A stretch of 64,000 bases of DNA from Thalassospira lohafexi (GCF_002844275.1 NZ_NXGX01000002.1:558001-622000); one strand, 5' to 3'. Shown: positions 43,124 to 52,077, counted from the first letter of the stretch. The notes: generated from the sequence alone by a model not told the origin. Made by a program: numbers and translations.

Positions 43124-43870
43124 ATGAGCACCCTCGCCGCGACGCAACCTGCACCCAAAATTGACCCCGCTGATGACTTTCCGGTTTGGCAGGAAACTCA
43201 TCCATCGGGCACATTTTCCGACTGGCTGAAAGCATCGGTCTGTGATGACTGGAAACGGGTAACACACCATCCGTTTACCGATGCGTGGGGTGACGGTGCT
43301 CTGCCCGGCGCCAACCTGAAAAATTACCTTATTCAGGATCATCGTTTTATTGACCGGTTTGTCGCCTTGCTCGCAGCCGCAGTTTCCCGTGCGCCGACGC
43401 TAAAGGACCGCATTCCGGGGTGTCAGTTCCTTGCCCTGTTGACCGGCGCTGAAAACACCTATTTCGAACGATCATTTGACGCGCTTGGCGTTTCAGACGC
43501 GGACCGCGAAAATCAACCCGACTGGCCCGCAACCGCAGCCTTCAAACAGCTGATGACCGATGCAACAAACAGCAACAGCTACACCAACATGCTTGCGGTT
43601 TTGGCTGTTGCCGAAGGCACCTATCTTGGTTGGGCAGACCGGGTCAACACGGCCATCGCCAAACGCCCGGATGACTTTTGGTATTCCGAATGGCTCGATC
43701 TTCACATCGGTGCGTATTTCGAAAGTGTGATTGCCTATCTAAACGATCAGCTTGATCAGTGTGGCCCGGGTCTATCGGCCGATGATCGCGCGCAATGCCT
43801 TGATCATTTCCGCCGCGCGACATCGCTTGAAGTTGCCTTTTTCGATACCGCGTGGGGACCACAGGAATGA
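43124..43870 (+). CDS. TenA/THI-4/PQQC family protein
   Basis: 248 residues from the ATG at 43124; longer in-frame starts reach 42995 but would add a region unlike the family. The all-helical TenA fold is suggested by FSDWLKASVCDDWKRVTHHPFTDAWGDGALPGANLKNYLIQDHRFIDRF in outline and by LTGAENTYFERSF. At the position of the Bacillus TenA catalytic Cys I see no cysteine (AVAEGTYLGWA), so it may belong to the TenA_E group. TenA proteins hydrolyse degraded thiamine pyrimidines. Its stop overlaps the next start by 4 bases. Confidence 0.83.
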   Translation: MSTLAATQPAPKIDPADDFPVWQETHPSGTFSDWLKASVCDDWKRVTHHPFTDAWGDGALPGANLKNYLIQDHRFIDRFVALLAAAVSRAPTLKDRIPGCQFLALLTGAENTYFERSFDALGVSDADRENQPDWPATAAFKQLMTDATNSNSYTNMLAVLAVAEGTYLGWADRVNTAIAKRPDDFWYSEWLDLHIGAYFESVIAYLNDQLDQCGPGLSADDRAQCLDHFRRATSLEVAFFDTAWGPQE

Positions 43871-44364
43871 CGACCATTCGCCAGTTCAAAGACAGTGACG
43901 CGCCACAGATGACGGCGATTTATCTTCGTGCTGTGACCGAACTTGGCAAACTTCGCTATCACCCAGAACAAGTCGCCGTCTGGGCAAAGCTAACCCCTGA
44001 TGCGGACCGATTGTCCGAATTGATGAACGATGGACGTAACGGATTTGTGGCCGTCACACCAGACGACACAGTCGTCGCGTTTGGCGATCTTGAGGCGGAT
44101 GGTCACATCCATTTTCTTTATGCCGATCCTGACGTCGCAGGGACCGGTGTCGTCTCCACCCTTTATGACGCGATCGAGGCCAAGGCCATCGCCGACAACC
44201 TTGGCAAGATGTATTGCGAAGCCAGCGAACTTGCCAAAAGCTTCCTGCTGAAAAAGGGATTTAAGGTCGTCGAACGGCGCGACTTTGAAGTCGCAGGCGT
44301 TGCCATTCATAACTACGCCGTTGAAAAACGCCTGCGCGCACCGTCGGCCCCGACAGTAGCTTAA
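43867..44364 (+). CDS. GNAT family N-acetyltransferase
   Basis: 165 residues from the ATG at 43867, which overlaps the TenA-like stop (ATGA). An upstream start at 43852 is possible but not needed. The protein resembles YafP-type acetyltransferases: TIRQFKDSDAPQMTAIYLRAV at the start, LEADGHIHFLYADPDVAGTGVVSTLYDAI with the acetyl-CoA loop (about 75-105), and LKKGFKVVERRDFEV near the end. The substrate is unknown. Coupling to the TenA-like gene suggests a linked function. Confidence 0.87.
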   Translation: MTTIRQFKDSDAPQMTAIYLRAVTELGKLRYHPEQVAVWAKLTPDADRLSELMNDGRNGFVAVTPDDTVVAFGDLEADGHIHFLYADPDVAGTGVVSTLYDAIEAKAIADNLGKMYCEASELAKSFLLKKGFKVVERRDFEVAGVAIHNYAVEKRLRAPSAPTVA

Positions 44365-44370
44365 ACCAAC

Positions 44371-45198
44371 TCAGATTGACGCCAGCCAATTGCCCAGTTC
44401 GGTCATACGGCGCTCCGCAAGACGCGCATTGTCATCAACGCCATATTGCCACGCCAAATCTTTCCGTCCGGGATGGTTATGCAGGGTCTCCCAGTCGTTT
44501 GCCATACGATCAAGCGCGCCCTGATCGGCAAACAGACCCGCATCAATCAGGCGCTGCCCATAACGGCGGAAAATTGCCGCCAGTTCCGCAAGCGTATATT
44601 CCGGGTGATATTGCACGCCCCAGAATCGCAGCCCGTCATTCTCCATGACAAACGCCTGAATATCGCTGTAATCGTTGCCCGCCAGAATAACCGCACCCTC
44701 GGGCGCAACGGACACTTCGTCCATATGAACCGTCAAGGCCGAAAAACACGCCGGCTTTTCCGAATACATCGGGTGTTTCACACCTTCCGGGGTCAATTGG
44801 ATCATGCGCCCGATGCCAATTTCACGCCCCTTGGGGATGGCACGCACCTGCCCGCCAAACGCGCGCGCAACGATCTGCATGCCCCAGCAACTGCCAAATA
44901 CCGGAATACCACTGGCGACCGTCGATTTCGCAAGCGGTAACTGGTTAAGCACAGCTTCGTCGTCGATATAAGCGTTCAGCGCCGATCCGGTCCAGGCAAT
45001 GCCATCAAAATCCGAAAGCTTTGCCCCGCTTGGCAAACAGTCGGGGCCGTCATCAGCAGGACGAATGATCGTGATATCAAGATCGGGATCAAGGTGCTTA
45101 AGGGCCGCTTCATATCCCTCGCCAGATGGTGTTCCGCCCAGAGAACGGTTAAGTTCGTTCACCGCACGTACATTGCCATCGACAATTAAAATTTTCAT
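44371..45198 (-). CDS. Class I glutamine amidotransferase-like hydrolase (probable gamma-glutamyl amide hydrolase)
   Basis: 275 residues with the complete triad Cys104 (FGSCWGMQ), His198 and Glu200 (VQYHPEYT). There is no synthetase domain, so it is a free amidotransferase-type hydrolase. In the neighbourhood of a glutamine-synthetase-like ligase, an aldehyde dehydrogenase and an alcohol dehydrogenase, it should hydrolyse the gamma-glutamyl amide at the end of the route and return glutamate. PuuD does that for gamma-glutamyl-GABA. It is last in the leftward gene series starting at 49287. Confidence 0.88.
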   Translation of the reverse strand: MKILIVDGNVRAVNELNRSLGGTPSGEGYEAALKHLDPDLDITIIRPADDGPDCLPSGAKLSDFDGIAWTGSALNAYIDDEAVLNQLPLAKSTVASGIPVFGSCWGMQIVARAFGGQVRAIPKGREIGIGRMIQLTPEGVKHPMYSEKPACFSALTVHMDEVSVAPEGAVILAGNDYSDIQAFVMENDGLRFWGVQYHPEYTLAELAAIFRRYGQRLIDAGLFADQGALDRMANDWETLHNHPGRKDLAWQYGVDDNARLAERRMTELGNWLASI

Positions 45199-45252
45199 GC
45201 TTCCCTCATTCCAACACCCTGATCCCGCAAAAGACGCGTTTACGCGATGACC

Positions 45253-46422
45253 CTAGCCGAGATCACCGACACAGGCCCGGCGGAATATCGCCGTATAGTC
45301 GGCAACCGAAAGTTCAATCGGGTTGCCACCATCAGACGGATCGCCCTTGGCCTTGACCGCAACTTCGTCGGCGCGATCAACATCAACACCGATTTCGGCC
45401 AGGGTATTAACCACTCCCAACCGTGAACGAAACGCCATGACCCATTCAAACAAGGTGTCAAAACCAGGTGACGCAAGGTCTAAAAGACGACACACGACTT
45501 TGCATTTTTCTTCAATCGCGCGGCGGTTGGCCTGCATGACATAGGGCAGCAAAATCGCATTGGTCAGGCCGTGATGGGTATCGAAAATCGCCCCAACCGG
45601 ATGGGCCAGTGCATGAACCCCACCAAGCCCCTTTTGGAAGGCGGTTGCCCCCATGGAGGCCGCAGCCAGCATATCGGCACGGGCCTCGATATCGTTTCCG
45701 TTATCGTAGGCGCGCGGCAAGGCCTCAGCAATCAGGCGCATGCCCTCAAGTGCAACACCTTCGGCCATCGGGTGATAGCCCGGTGCGCAATACGCTTCAA
45801 AGCAATGCACAAAGGCATCAACACCCGTCGCCGCCGTCACATGCGCAGGCAGACCAACCGTCAGTTCTGGATCAGAAATAACGATGGCTGGCAGCATCTT
45901 GGGATGGAAGATGATTTTCTTTTCGTGGGTGTCTTCCTTGGTGATCACACTGGCACGGCCAACCTCGGACCCCGTGCCCGATGTTGTCGGCACGGCAATA
46001 ATCGGTGCAATACCGTCTGGGTCCGCACGCGTCCACCAGTCACCGATATCCTCGAAATCCCACATCGGACGGGTTTGTCCGGCCATCAGGGCAACGGCCT
46101 TGGCCGCATCAAGCCCCGATCCGCCGCCAAATGCGATGACGCCGTCATGGTTCCCTGCCCGGTAAACAGCCAGACCATCATCAACGTTCTTGCCCGTAGG
46201 GTTTCCCTTGACCCCGGCAAACAGGCCGGTCGGAATTCCAGCAGCCTCATTTGCGGCAATCGCCTCACGCACCATCGGCAGGTCTTTAAGACCCTCATCC
46301 GTGATCAGAAGCGGCTTTTTCATGCCTGTCGCCTTGCAGGCATCGGGCAGTTCGGAAATACGGCCCGGACCAAAGCGAACAGAGGTCGGGAAGCTCCAGT
46401 TTCCAACAATCTTTTTAGTCAT
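45253..46422 (-). CDS. Iron-containing alcohol dehydrogenase
   Basis: 389 residues, standard length. NAD-binding GGGSGLDAAKAVALMA (about 95-110), and the metal site Asp plus three His: TGVDAFVHCFEAYCAPGYHPMAEG and GGVHALAHPVGAIFDTHHGLTNA. It oxidises an alcohol to an aldehyde. In this operon the likely substrate is a gamma-glutamyl amino alcohol, and the aldehyde goes to the dehydrogenase encoded just upstream (30-base gap). Confidence 0.93.
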   Translation of the reverse strand: MTKKIVGNWSFPTSVRFGPGRISELPDACKATGMKKPLLITDEGLKDLPMVREAIAANEAAGIPTGLFAGVKGNPTGKNVDDGLAVYRAGNHDGVIAFGGGSGLDAAKAVALMAGQTRPMWDFEDIGDWWTRADPDGIAPIIAVPTTSGTGSEVGRASVITKEDTHEKKIIFHPKMLPAIVISDPELTVGLPAHVTAATGVDAFVHCFEAYCAPGYHPMAEGVALEGMRLIAEALPRAYDNGNDIEARADMLAAASMGATAFQKGLGGVHALAHPVGAIFDTHHGLTNAILLPYVMQANRRAIEEKCKVVCRLLDLASPGFDTLFEWVMAFRSRLGVVNTLAEIGVDVDRADEVAVKAKGDPSDGGNPIELSVADYTAIFRRACVGDLG

Positions 46423-46451
46423 GTCTGTATCCTTTGCGCCAGTCGGCGTCG

Positions 46452-47843
46452 TTAAATCTTTGTCCGCAGATGGAAGCTTTTAGGACGGGTAAGGGACTCA
46501 TAGCCGACTTTCGACAACGTACATCCCCGTCCTGAATTCTTAACCCCGGTCCAAGCAAGGGCAGGATCAAGATAATCCGCCCGGTTCATAAACACCGTAC
46601 CGGTCTGAAGCTGATCACCAATGCTCAGGGCCGCATCCTCATCCGTTGTCCAGATTGACGCCGTCAGACCAAATTCGCTGTCATTCATCAATGAAATGGC
46701 TTCTGCATCCGATTTGACTTTCATGATGCCGACAACCGGACCGAAACTTTCTTCGCTCATCACCCGCATCGAATGGTCAACATTGATCAGAACCTGCGGT
46801 GCCAGATACGGCGTCCCTTCTGCGTTGGCAGCAAATTTTGTCGGATCAATCAGGGCCTTTGCCCCATCACGGACGGCATCGGCAATCTGACCGCGCACAA
46901 ATGCCGCCGAGGATGCACGCACCATCGGACCAAGATTGGTATCCGCATCAATCGGGCTGCCAAGTCGGTACTGCCCAACAAGGTCAGCAGCCTTCTCGAC
47001 AAACGCGTCAAAGACGCTTTCGTGGGCGTAAATACGTTCGATCCCGCAACAAGATTGACCGGTGTTAAAGAACGCACCGTCAATAACGTTTTCTACAGCA
47101 TGGTCCAGATTGACATCAGAACGGATATACGCAGGATCCTTACCGCCCAGCTCCATGCCGGTTGCAATGAATTTGCCGCCAACAGCTTTCTGAACGGCAT
47201 GTCCGCTGGGCACCGATCCGGTGAAATTGACAAAATCGACGCGAACATCACCCATCAGTTTTTCAGCATTGGCATGACTAAGATGCAGATACTGGAACAA
47301 TCCCTTGGGCAGGCCTGCGGCCTCAAACGCCTGTGCAAAGCGTTCTGCGCACAGCGGGGTTTGATGCGAATGTTTCAGAACCACGGCATTACCTGCCATC
47401 AAGGCCGGTACGACACCATTTACCGCCGTCAGGTATGGGAAGTTCCAGGGCGCGATGATTGCAACAACGCCAAGTGCCTCACGACGGATAAACCGGTTGA
47501 ACCCGTCCTTCTCGCCCGGATGATAATCGGCAAGGGCTTCGGGCGCGATGTCGATCATGTAATCGGCACGTTCTTTAAAACCGGCAACCTCGCCTGCACC
47601 CTGGGAAATCGGACGGCCCATTTGCCAACTGATTTCTGCGGCAATTTCGTCCTTCTTTGCGACAAAGGCGGCAACGGCCTTGCGCAGGATTTCCTGACGG
47701 GTTGCAACTGGTACGCTGCGCCATTCGGCTTGCGCCGCCCGGGCAACATCAAGTGCGGTATTGATCTCGGCCGCACCAGCAAGCGGGCGCTCGACATAAA
47801 CCGAACCGTCAACGGGCGAGATAGTGCGTAAACTCTCAGACAT
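46452..47843 (-). CDS. NAD(P)-dependent aldehyde dehydrogenase
   Basis: 463 residues of the ALDH superfamily. ELGGKDPAYI (general base Glu) and NTGQSCCGIERIYAHE (nucleophile Cys) are intact. APWNFPYLTAVNGVVPALMAGN is the cofactor-binding part. The pattern is close to aminobutyraldehyde/semialdehyde dehydrogenases. It should oxidise the gamma-glutamyl-amino-aldehyde to the acid. It is placed between the glutamine-synthetase-like ligase and the alcohol dehydrogenase. Confidence 0.93.
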   Translation of the reverse strand: MSESLRTISPVDGSVYVERPLAGAAEINTALDVARAAQAEWRSVPVATRQEILRKAVAAFVAKKDEIAAEISWQMGRPISQGAGEVAGFKERADYMIDIAPEALADYHPGEKDGFNRFIRREALGVVAIIAPWNFPYLTAVNGVVPALMAGNAVVLKHSHQTPLCAERFAQAFEAAGLPKGLFQYLHLSHANAEKLMGDVRVDFVNFTGSVPSGHAVQKAVGGKFIATGMELGGKDPAYIRSDVNLDHAVENVIDGAFFNTGQSCCGIERIYAHESVFDAFVEKAADLVGQYRLGSPIDADTNLGPMVRASSAAFVRGQIADAVRDGAKALIDPTKFAANAEGTPYLAPQVLINVDHSMRVMSEESFGPVVGIMKVKSDAEAISLMNDSEFGLTASIWTTDEDAALSIGDQLQTGTVFMNRADYLDPALAWTGVKNSGRGCTLSKVGYESLTRPKSFHLRTKI

Positions 47844-47919
47844 AGTGCCTCACAGTTAAAGATGTGATGAGTGATTTGATCGAGGTATCAACTGGGTTGG
47901 TTCCACTCGATAGTCCCGA

Positions 47920-49287
47920 TCAAATAATTTCGAAATAACGCTGCAATTCCCAATCGGTAATCGCCTTGCGAAACTCGCGTTCTTCCCATTCGCGTGACTG
48001 GGCGTAATGGGTGACGAATTCTTCGCCAAACAACGATTTTGCCGCTTCGGAATTGCGCAGGCGTCCGGCGGCCTCAAAAAGCGTTGCTGGCAATGTCACG
48101 TCTTCTGGGAATTCTTGTTCATAGGCGTTGCCGACAACCATTTCACCCGGCTCCACCTTGTTCTCGATCCCCCAAAGTCCTGAACCAATCGCTGCTGAAA
48201 GCGCGATATAGGGGTTTATGTCCGCCGCAGCAATCCGATATTCAACCCGCTGCGATTTTTCACTCCCCGGAATGACCCGAAGAGCCGTTGTACGGTTTTC
48301 AACGCCCCAGGTCGCCGTCGTTGGCGCCCAGAAACCGGGAACCAGACGGGAATAACTGTTTACCGTGCACGCCACCATCGACAGAAGTTCAGGCATCAGT
48401 TTCTGCTGACCGCCAAGGAACCACCGCATTTCATCGGACATGTTATCGGGCTTATCGGCGTCATAGAATGCGGCACGGCCATCCTTGCCCTTAATCGAGA
48501 CATGCATATGCCCCGACTGTCCCGGCCAATCGGGCGACCATTTTGCCATAAAGGTTGCCATCCAGCCGGCCCGCTGCGCCAAAACCTTGGTAAAGGTCTT
48601 GAAAAGTGCCGCCTTGTCAGCAGCCATAAGGGCCTCGTCATGCATGATCGCAGCTTCGAGAACCCCCGGACCGGTTTCGGTATGCAATCCCTCAATCGGG
48701 AAATCCATGCTTTCGCCAAGTTCAAGCAGGTCACGATAGAATTCCGAGTGCACTGAATTGCGCAACATCGAATACCCATAGAAACCCGGCGTGATGTTGG
48801 TCAGATTGCGATAGTTTTTCTCCCGCACGGAATGCGGCGTTTCCTCAAACAGGAAGAATTCGAACTCGCATGCGGCTGAAACGTCGTATCCCATGTTCGA
48901 TGCCTTATCGAGCACCCGGCGCAGCGTTCCACGCGGACAAACGGTTTCCGCCCGTCCTTCGAACTCGCCCAGAAACAGGATTGTGTCGTCTTCCATCGGT
49001 AATTCACGGCAGCTTTCCGGGATCACCCGTACCGGTGCATCCGGATAGGCCGTATGCCAGCCGGTGAATTCCGATTTATCATAAAGCTGATCATTTGAAT
49101 CCCAGCCCAGAACCACGTCACAAAAAGCAAAACCGGAATCAAGAGCCGACAAAAATTTATCGCGATGCATATATTTGCCGCGCATAATTCCATCGACATC
49201 GAACACCCCGATTTTGACGAATTTGATATCACGTTCCTGAATAAGTTTTCGTGCGTCATCGGCGGTTTTGACATCTTGCGCCTGCAT
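47920..49287 (-). CDS. Glutamine-synthetase family gamma-glutamyl-amine ligase (PuuA/GlnA4-like)
   Basis: 455 residues with the GS beta-grasp (about 15-110) and catalytic domain. Metal and glutamate ligands appear in ACEFEFFLFEE, TETGPGVLEAAI and GHMHVSIKGKDG, and the NRTTALRVIPG segment matches the GS NRSAAxRIP motif. It lacks features of the housekeeping GlnA, such as the adenylylation loop, and resembles gamma-glutamylputrescine, gamma-glutamylethanolamide or isopropylamide synthetases. It would attach glutamate to an amine or amino alcohol to mask the amino group. Its promoter region carries an RpiR-2-like palindrome at 49426-49441. Confidence 0.9.
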   Translation of the reverse strand: MQAQDVKTADDARKLIQERDIKFVKIGVFDVDGIMRGKYMHRDKFLSALDSGFAFCDVVLGWDSNDQLYDKSEFTGWHTAYPDAPVRVIPESCRELPMEDDTILFLGEFEGRAETVCPRGTLRRVLDKASNMGYDVSAACEFEFFLFEETPHSVREKNYRNLTNITPGFYGYSMLRNSVHSEFYRDLLELGESMDFPIEGLHTETGPGVLEAAIMHDEALMAADKAALFKTFTKVLAQRAGWMATFMAKWSPDWPGQSGHMHVSIKGKDGRAAFYDADKPDNMSDEMRWFLGGQQKLMPELLSMVACTVNSYSRLVPGFWAPTTATWGVENRTTALRVIPGSEKSQRVEYRIAAADINPYIALSAAIGSGLWGIENKVEPGEMVVGNAYEQEFPEDVTLPATLFEAAGRLRNSEAAKSLFGEEFVTHYAQSREWEEREFRKAITDWELQRYFEII

Positions 49288-49425
49288 CGGTGGCCTCCTG
49301 TTATTTGGGCTTTGTTATTACGTCAAATTGGTCGTTTTTCCCGGTTTTCTCGACGCATTTTTTTTGATTTTCTCAACGAAAAATATATTACATTTTCGAA
49401 CAAATATACATAAATTTTGATTTTT

Positions 49426-49441
49426 TGTATTATTTATTACA
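49426..49441. promoter_or_regulatory. RpiR-2-like operator ahead of the glutamine-synthetase operon (TGTAT-N6-TTACA)
   Basis: TGTATTATTTATTACA matches the TGTAA-N6-TTACA sites found between dctQ 3 and rpiR 2 in nine of ten arm positions, with the same 16-bp size. It is 139 bp upstream of the ligase start in an AT-rich gap, so chance matches are easier here. Confidence 0.5.
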
Positions 49442-49470
49442 ACTTAAAAATACTTCAAATTCAAGTAGAT

Positions 49471-49508
49471 GCAGGGCACCGAATATCCGAAAATATCTGG
49501 TGCCCTGC
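49471..49508 (-). other. Stem-loop after dctP (system 3)
   Basis: GCAGGGCACC (49471-49480) pairs perfectly with GGTGCCCTGC (49499-49508), 18 bases before the dctP stop is reached from the left. The loop holds AATATCCGAAAATATC-like material that can pair further. No T-run follows on the minus strand. Confidence 0.65.
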
Positions 49509-49525
49509 CCCTCAGTTTGATCGGC

Positions 49526-50578
49526 TTAGCTGTAACGATACGGCTTACCAGCCTTCTCCATCACAGCAGCATACTGCTTGAAGATATCAACAACCTTCGC
49601 GCAACGCGGACTGGTCTGTGCGATCTCATCCCAGAACTTATGTGCTTCGGCTTCAACCGTTGCCCATTCGCTGTCCGGGATTGAGGTCAGCTTCATTTTT
49701 GTGCCCTGTGTACGGAGTTTGGCCTCGCCACCCCAGTACCAGTGCTGACGATAATAGTGGGAACTGTCCATGCACAATTTAAACAGCACTTTCAGATGGT
49801 CAGGAAGCTCGTTCCAGCGTTCTTCATTGGCAAAGAACGACCCACACCAGGCACCGGAGATATTATTGGTCAGGAAGTAATTGGTCACATCTGCCCAACC
49901 GACCGTGTAATCCTCGGTAATGCCCGACCATGCGATGCCATCCAGCTCGCCGGTCTGAACTGCAACCTCAATGTCTTCCCATGGCAACGTCACCGGAACG
50001 ACCCCGAAACGTGACAGGAACTTGCCCGCCGTCGGGAAGGTAAAGACGCGCTTGCCCTTAAGGTCGGCAAGGCTGTTGATTGGCTCAACAGTTGCAAAGT
50101 GGCATGGATCCCACGAACCAGCCGAAAGCCACTTAACGCCTTCAACTTCGCCGTATGCCTCTTCCCAGATTTCGTTCAGGCCGTATTCTTCAAACAGGAC
50201 CGGAACATCAAGGCTATAGCGGGTGGCAAATGGGAAATAACCGCCAAAGACCGAAACATCAACCGGGGCTGCGATCGAGTCATCGTCTGACTGAACCGCA
50301 TCAATGGTACCACGCTGCATGGCACGGAAAAGTTCACCGGTCGGGACCAGCTGATCGGCATAGTAAAGCTCGATTTCCATTTCACCATTGGCGACCTTGT
50401 TAAAGGCATCAATCGCCGGTTTGATCACATGCTCGCCCAGTGCCGGGCCTGCATATGTCTGCAAACGCCAAGTGATCTTTGCGTTCTGCGCCTTGACGTA
50501 AGGCGAAGCGAACGCTGTGGTACCGGCTGCAGCAGTTACAATACCGGCTTTTTTTATAAAGTCGCGTCTCGTCGTCAT
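49526..50578 (-). CDS. TRAP transporter substrate-binding protein DctP (system 3), missing the usual carboxylate Arg
   Basis: 350 residues from the ATG at 50578, which has GGGAG upstream. The signal is Tat-like (TTRRDFIKKAGIVTAAAG), with cleavage near KA-QN at 30. The DctP fold is clear, but in the strand where family members have Gly-x-x-x-Arg the sequence is GKRVFTFP: residue 179 is Phe. The other three DctP proteins in this window keep Arg there (R177, R178, R169). That Arg normally binds the substrate carboxylate. The gene is last in dctQ-dctM-dctP and leads into the gamma-glutamylation operon, which suggests a non-acid substrate such as an amino alcohol. Confidence 0.92.
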   Translation of the reverse strand: MTTRRDFIKKAGIVTAAAGTTAFASPYVKAQNAKITWRLQTYAGPALGEHVIKPAIDAFNKVANGEMEIELYYADQLVPTGELFRAMQRGTIDAVQSDDDSIAAPVDVSVFGGYFPFATRYSLDVPVLFEEYGLNEIWEEAYGEVEGVKWLSAGSWDPCHFATVEPINSLADLKGKRVFTFPTAGKFLSRFGVVPVTLPWEDIEVAVQTGELDGIAWSGITEDYTVGWADVTNYFLTNNISGAWCGSFFANEERWNELPDHLKVLFKLCMDSSHYYRQHWYWGGEAKLRTQGTKMKLTSIPDSEWATVEAEAHKFWDEIAQTSPRCAKVVDIFKQYAAVMEKAGKPYRYS

Positions 50579-50705
50579 TGTATCATCTCCCTGATCGATG
50601 AAGTTTGTTAACGCACTTGTTGTACTGCCCTGCCCGTCCATCGGGCTCGACAGCGCCTCCTCTTCTTGAAAATCAACACCTCCCCTGAATTGCTTTTTTT
50701 AGTGG

Positions 50706-50732
50706 CTGGCGGGGCCAATCCGACCCCGCCAG
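50706..50732. other. Stem-loop between dctM and dctP (system 3)
   Basis: CTGGCGGGG (50706-50714) pairs with CCCCGCCAG (50724-50732) around 9 bases. On the minus strand it lies just after the dctM stop. With the hairpin at 49471-49508 it brackets the dctP message on both sides, which could make a stable dctP transcript. Confidence 0.6.
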
Positions 50733-50751
50733 TAGTGGGTCTTCAGGCTGT

Positions 50752-52077
50752 TCACCGGGCGTAGTGCCATTCTGGCAGCCACAGCGCGATTTGCGGGAAC
50801 ACCATCACAACGCCAAGCGCAATCGCCATAATGATCACAAACGGCGTAATCGACTTATAGATGTCCTTTAACGTCACCTCTGGCGGTGCCATGGCACGCA
50901 TCAGGAACAAATTGTACCCGAACGGAGGTGTCATATAGGCGATCTGACAGGTGATCGTATAAAGCACGCCATACCAGACCAGATCGAAACCAAGTGCGCC
51001 GACCAGCGGCACATAAAGCGGTGCGACAATCACCAGCATTGCGGTGTCATCAAGGAACATCCCCATCAGGATGAAGGAAATCTGCATCATGATCAGGATC
51101 TGCCACGGACCAAGTCCGAGCTGATCAACAAAGAAACCCTCAATCGCCTTGACTGCGCCCAAGCCATCAAACACTGCCCCGAATGCGAGGGCCGCCAAAA
51201 TGATCCACATAAACATGCAACTGATCGACAGCGTCTTGCGAAGGGTTTCTTCCATGACCGACCGATTAAGGCGACGCTTGGCCAAGGCCGCAAGGGTCGC
51301 AGCAAGTGCGCCAACAGCCGAACTTTCAACAAGCGATGTAATCCCCATCAGGAACAAACCGGTCATCGAGAAGAAGATGAAAAGCGGAACAACCCCGGCC
51401 TTGAGCAAGCCGATTTTTTCCGACAACGTGATTTCCGCACGCTCTTCCTTGCTAAGTGCTGGCCCCATATCAGGCTGTATCCAGCACCGAACGGCAATAT
51501 AAAGGATAAACATCCCCGCCATCATCAAACCGGGGAATACGCCCGCAAGCCACAATTGCCCGACAGGCTGACGCGCAATCATGCCATAGAGCACCAGAAC
51601 AACGCTTGGCGGCACCAGAATACCCAGCGAACTGCCCGCCTGGATCACCCCGGTCACCATGACTTTGTCATAGCCGCGCCGCAAAAGTTCCGGCAAGGCG
51701 ATACTGGCCCCGATGGCCATGCCCGCAACGCTCAGGCCATTCATGGCCGAAACTGCAACCATCAAGACAATTGTCCCGATGGCAAGCCCCCCGCGCACCG
51801 GCCCCATCCAGACATGGAACATCCGGTACAAATCATCCGCCAGCCCGGATTCCGACAGCATATAGCCCATGTAAACAAACAGCGGCAACGTCAGAAGCGG
51901 ATACCATTTCATCAGCTTCATGGCGGCACTGAACGCCATTTCTGATCCGCCGTCGCCCCACATGCCAAGGGCAAAAACAACCGCGACAAAACCAATGGCA
52001 CCGAAAACCCGTTTCCCGGTCAGAAGCATCAGCATCATCGTGGAAAACATCAGAAGAGCAATCATTTCATAACTCAT
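50752..52077 (-). CDS. TRAP transporter large permease DctM (system 3)
   Basis: 441 residues with about 12 membrane segments. Motifs are PLFVYMGYMLSESGLADDLY, AVSAMNGLSVAGMAIGASIALPELL, AGSSLGILVPPSVVLVLYG and AYMTPPFGYNLFL. The variant MNGLSVAG in place of the usual GxSG(S/A)xxD segment puts it in the DctM branch that pairs with large-substrate (TakP/FcbT-like) binding proteins. It overlaps the dctQ stop by four bases. Confidence 0.92.
   Translation of the reverse strand: MSYEMIALLMFSTMMLMLLTGKRVFGAIGFVAVVFALGMWGDGGSEMAFSAAMKLMKWYPLLTLPLFVYMGYMLSESGLADDLYRMFHVWMGPVRGGLAIGTIVLMVAVSAMNGLSVAGMAIGASIALPELLRRGYDKVMVTGVIQAGSSLGILVPPSVVLVLYGMIARQPVGQLWLAGVFPGLMMAGMFILYIAVRCWIQPDMGPALSKEERAEITLSEKIGLLKAGVVPLFIFFSMTGLFLMGITSLVESSAVGALAATLAALAKRRLNRSVMEETLRKTLSISCMFMWIILAALAFGAVFDGLGAVKAIEGFFVDQLGLGPWQILIMMQISFILMGMFLDDTAMLVIVAPLYVPLVGALGFDLVWYGVLYTITCQIAYMTPPFGYNLFLMRAMAPPEVTLKDIYKSITPFVIIMAIALGVVMVFPQIALWLPEWHYAR

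Noticed and set aside
45571-46455. 294-codon plus-strand frame opposite the iron alcohol dehydrogenase
   Set aside because: It lies entirely inside a well-supported gene on the other strand, has no ribosome site and a Cys/Arg/His-rich shadow composition.
46773-47831. Long open frame on the plus strand (352 codons) opposite the aldehyde dehydrogenase
   Set aside because: It is the shadow of a clear ALDH gene with intact catalytic motifs; its translation is low in hydrophobic patterning and matches no family I recognise.
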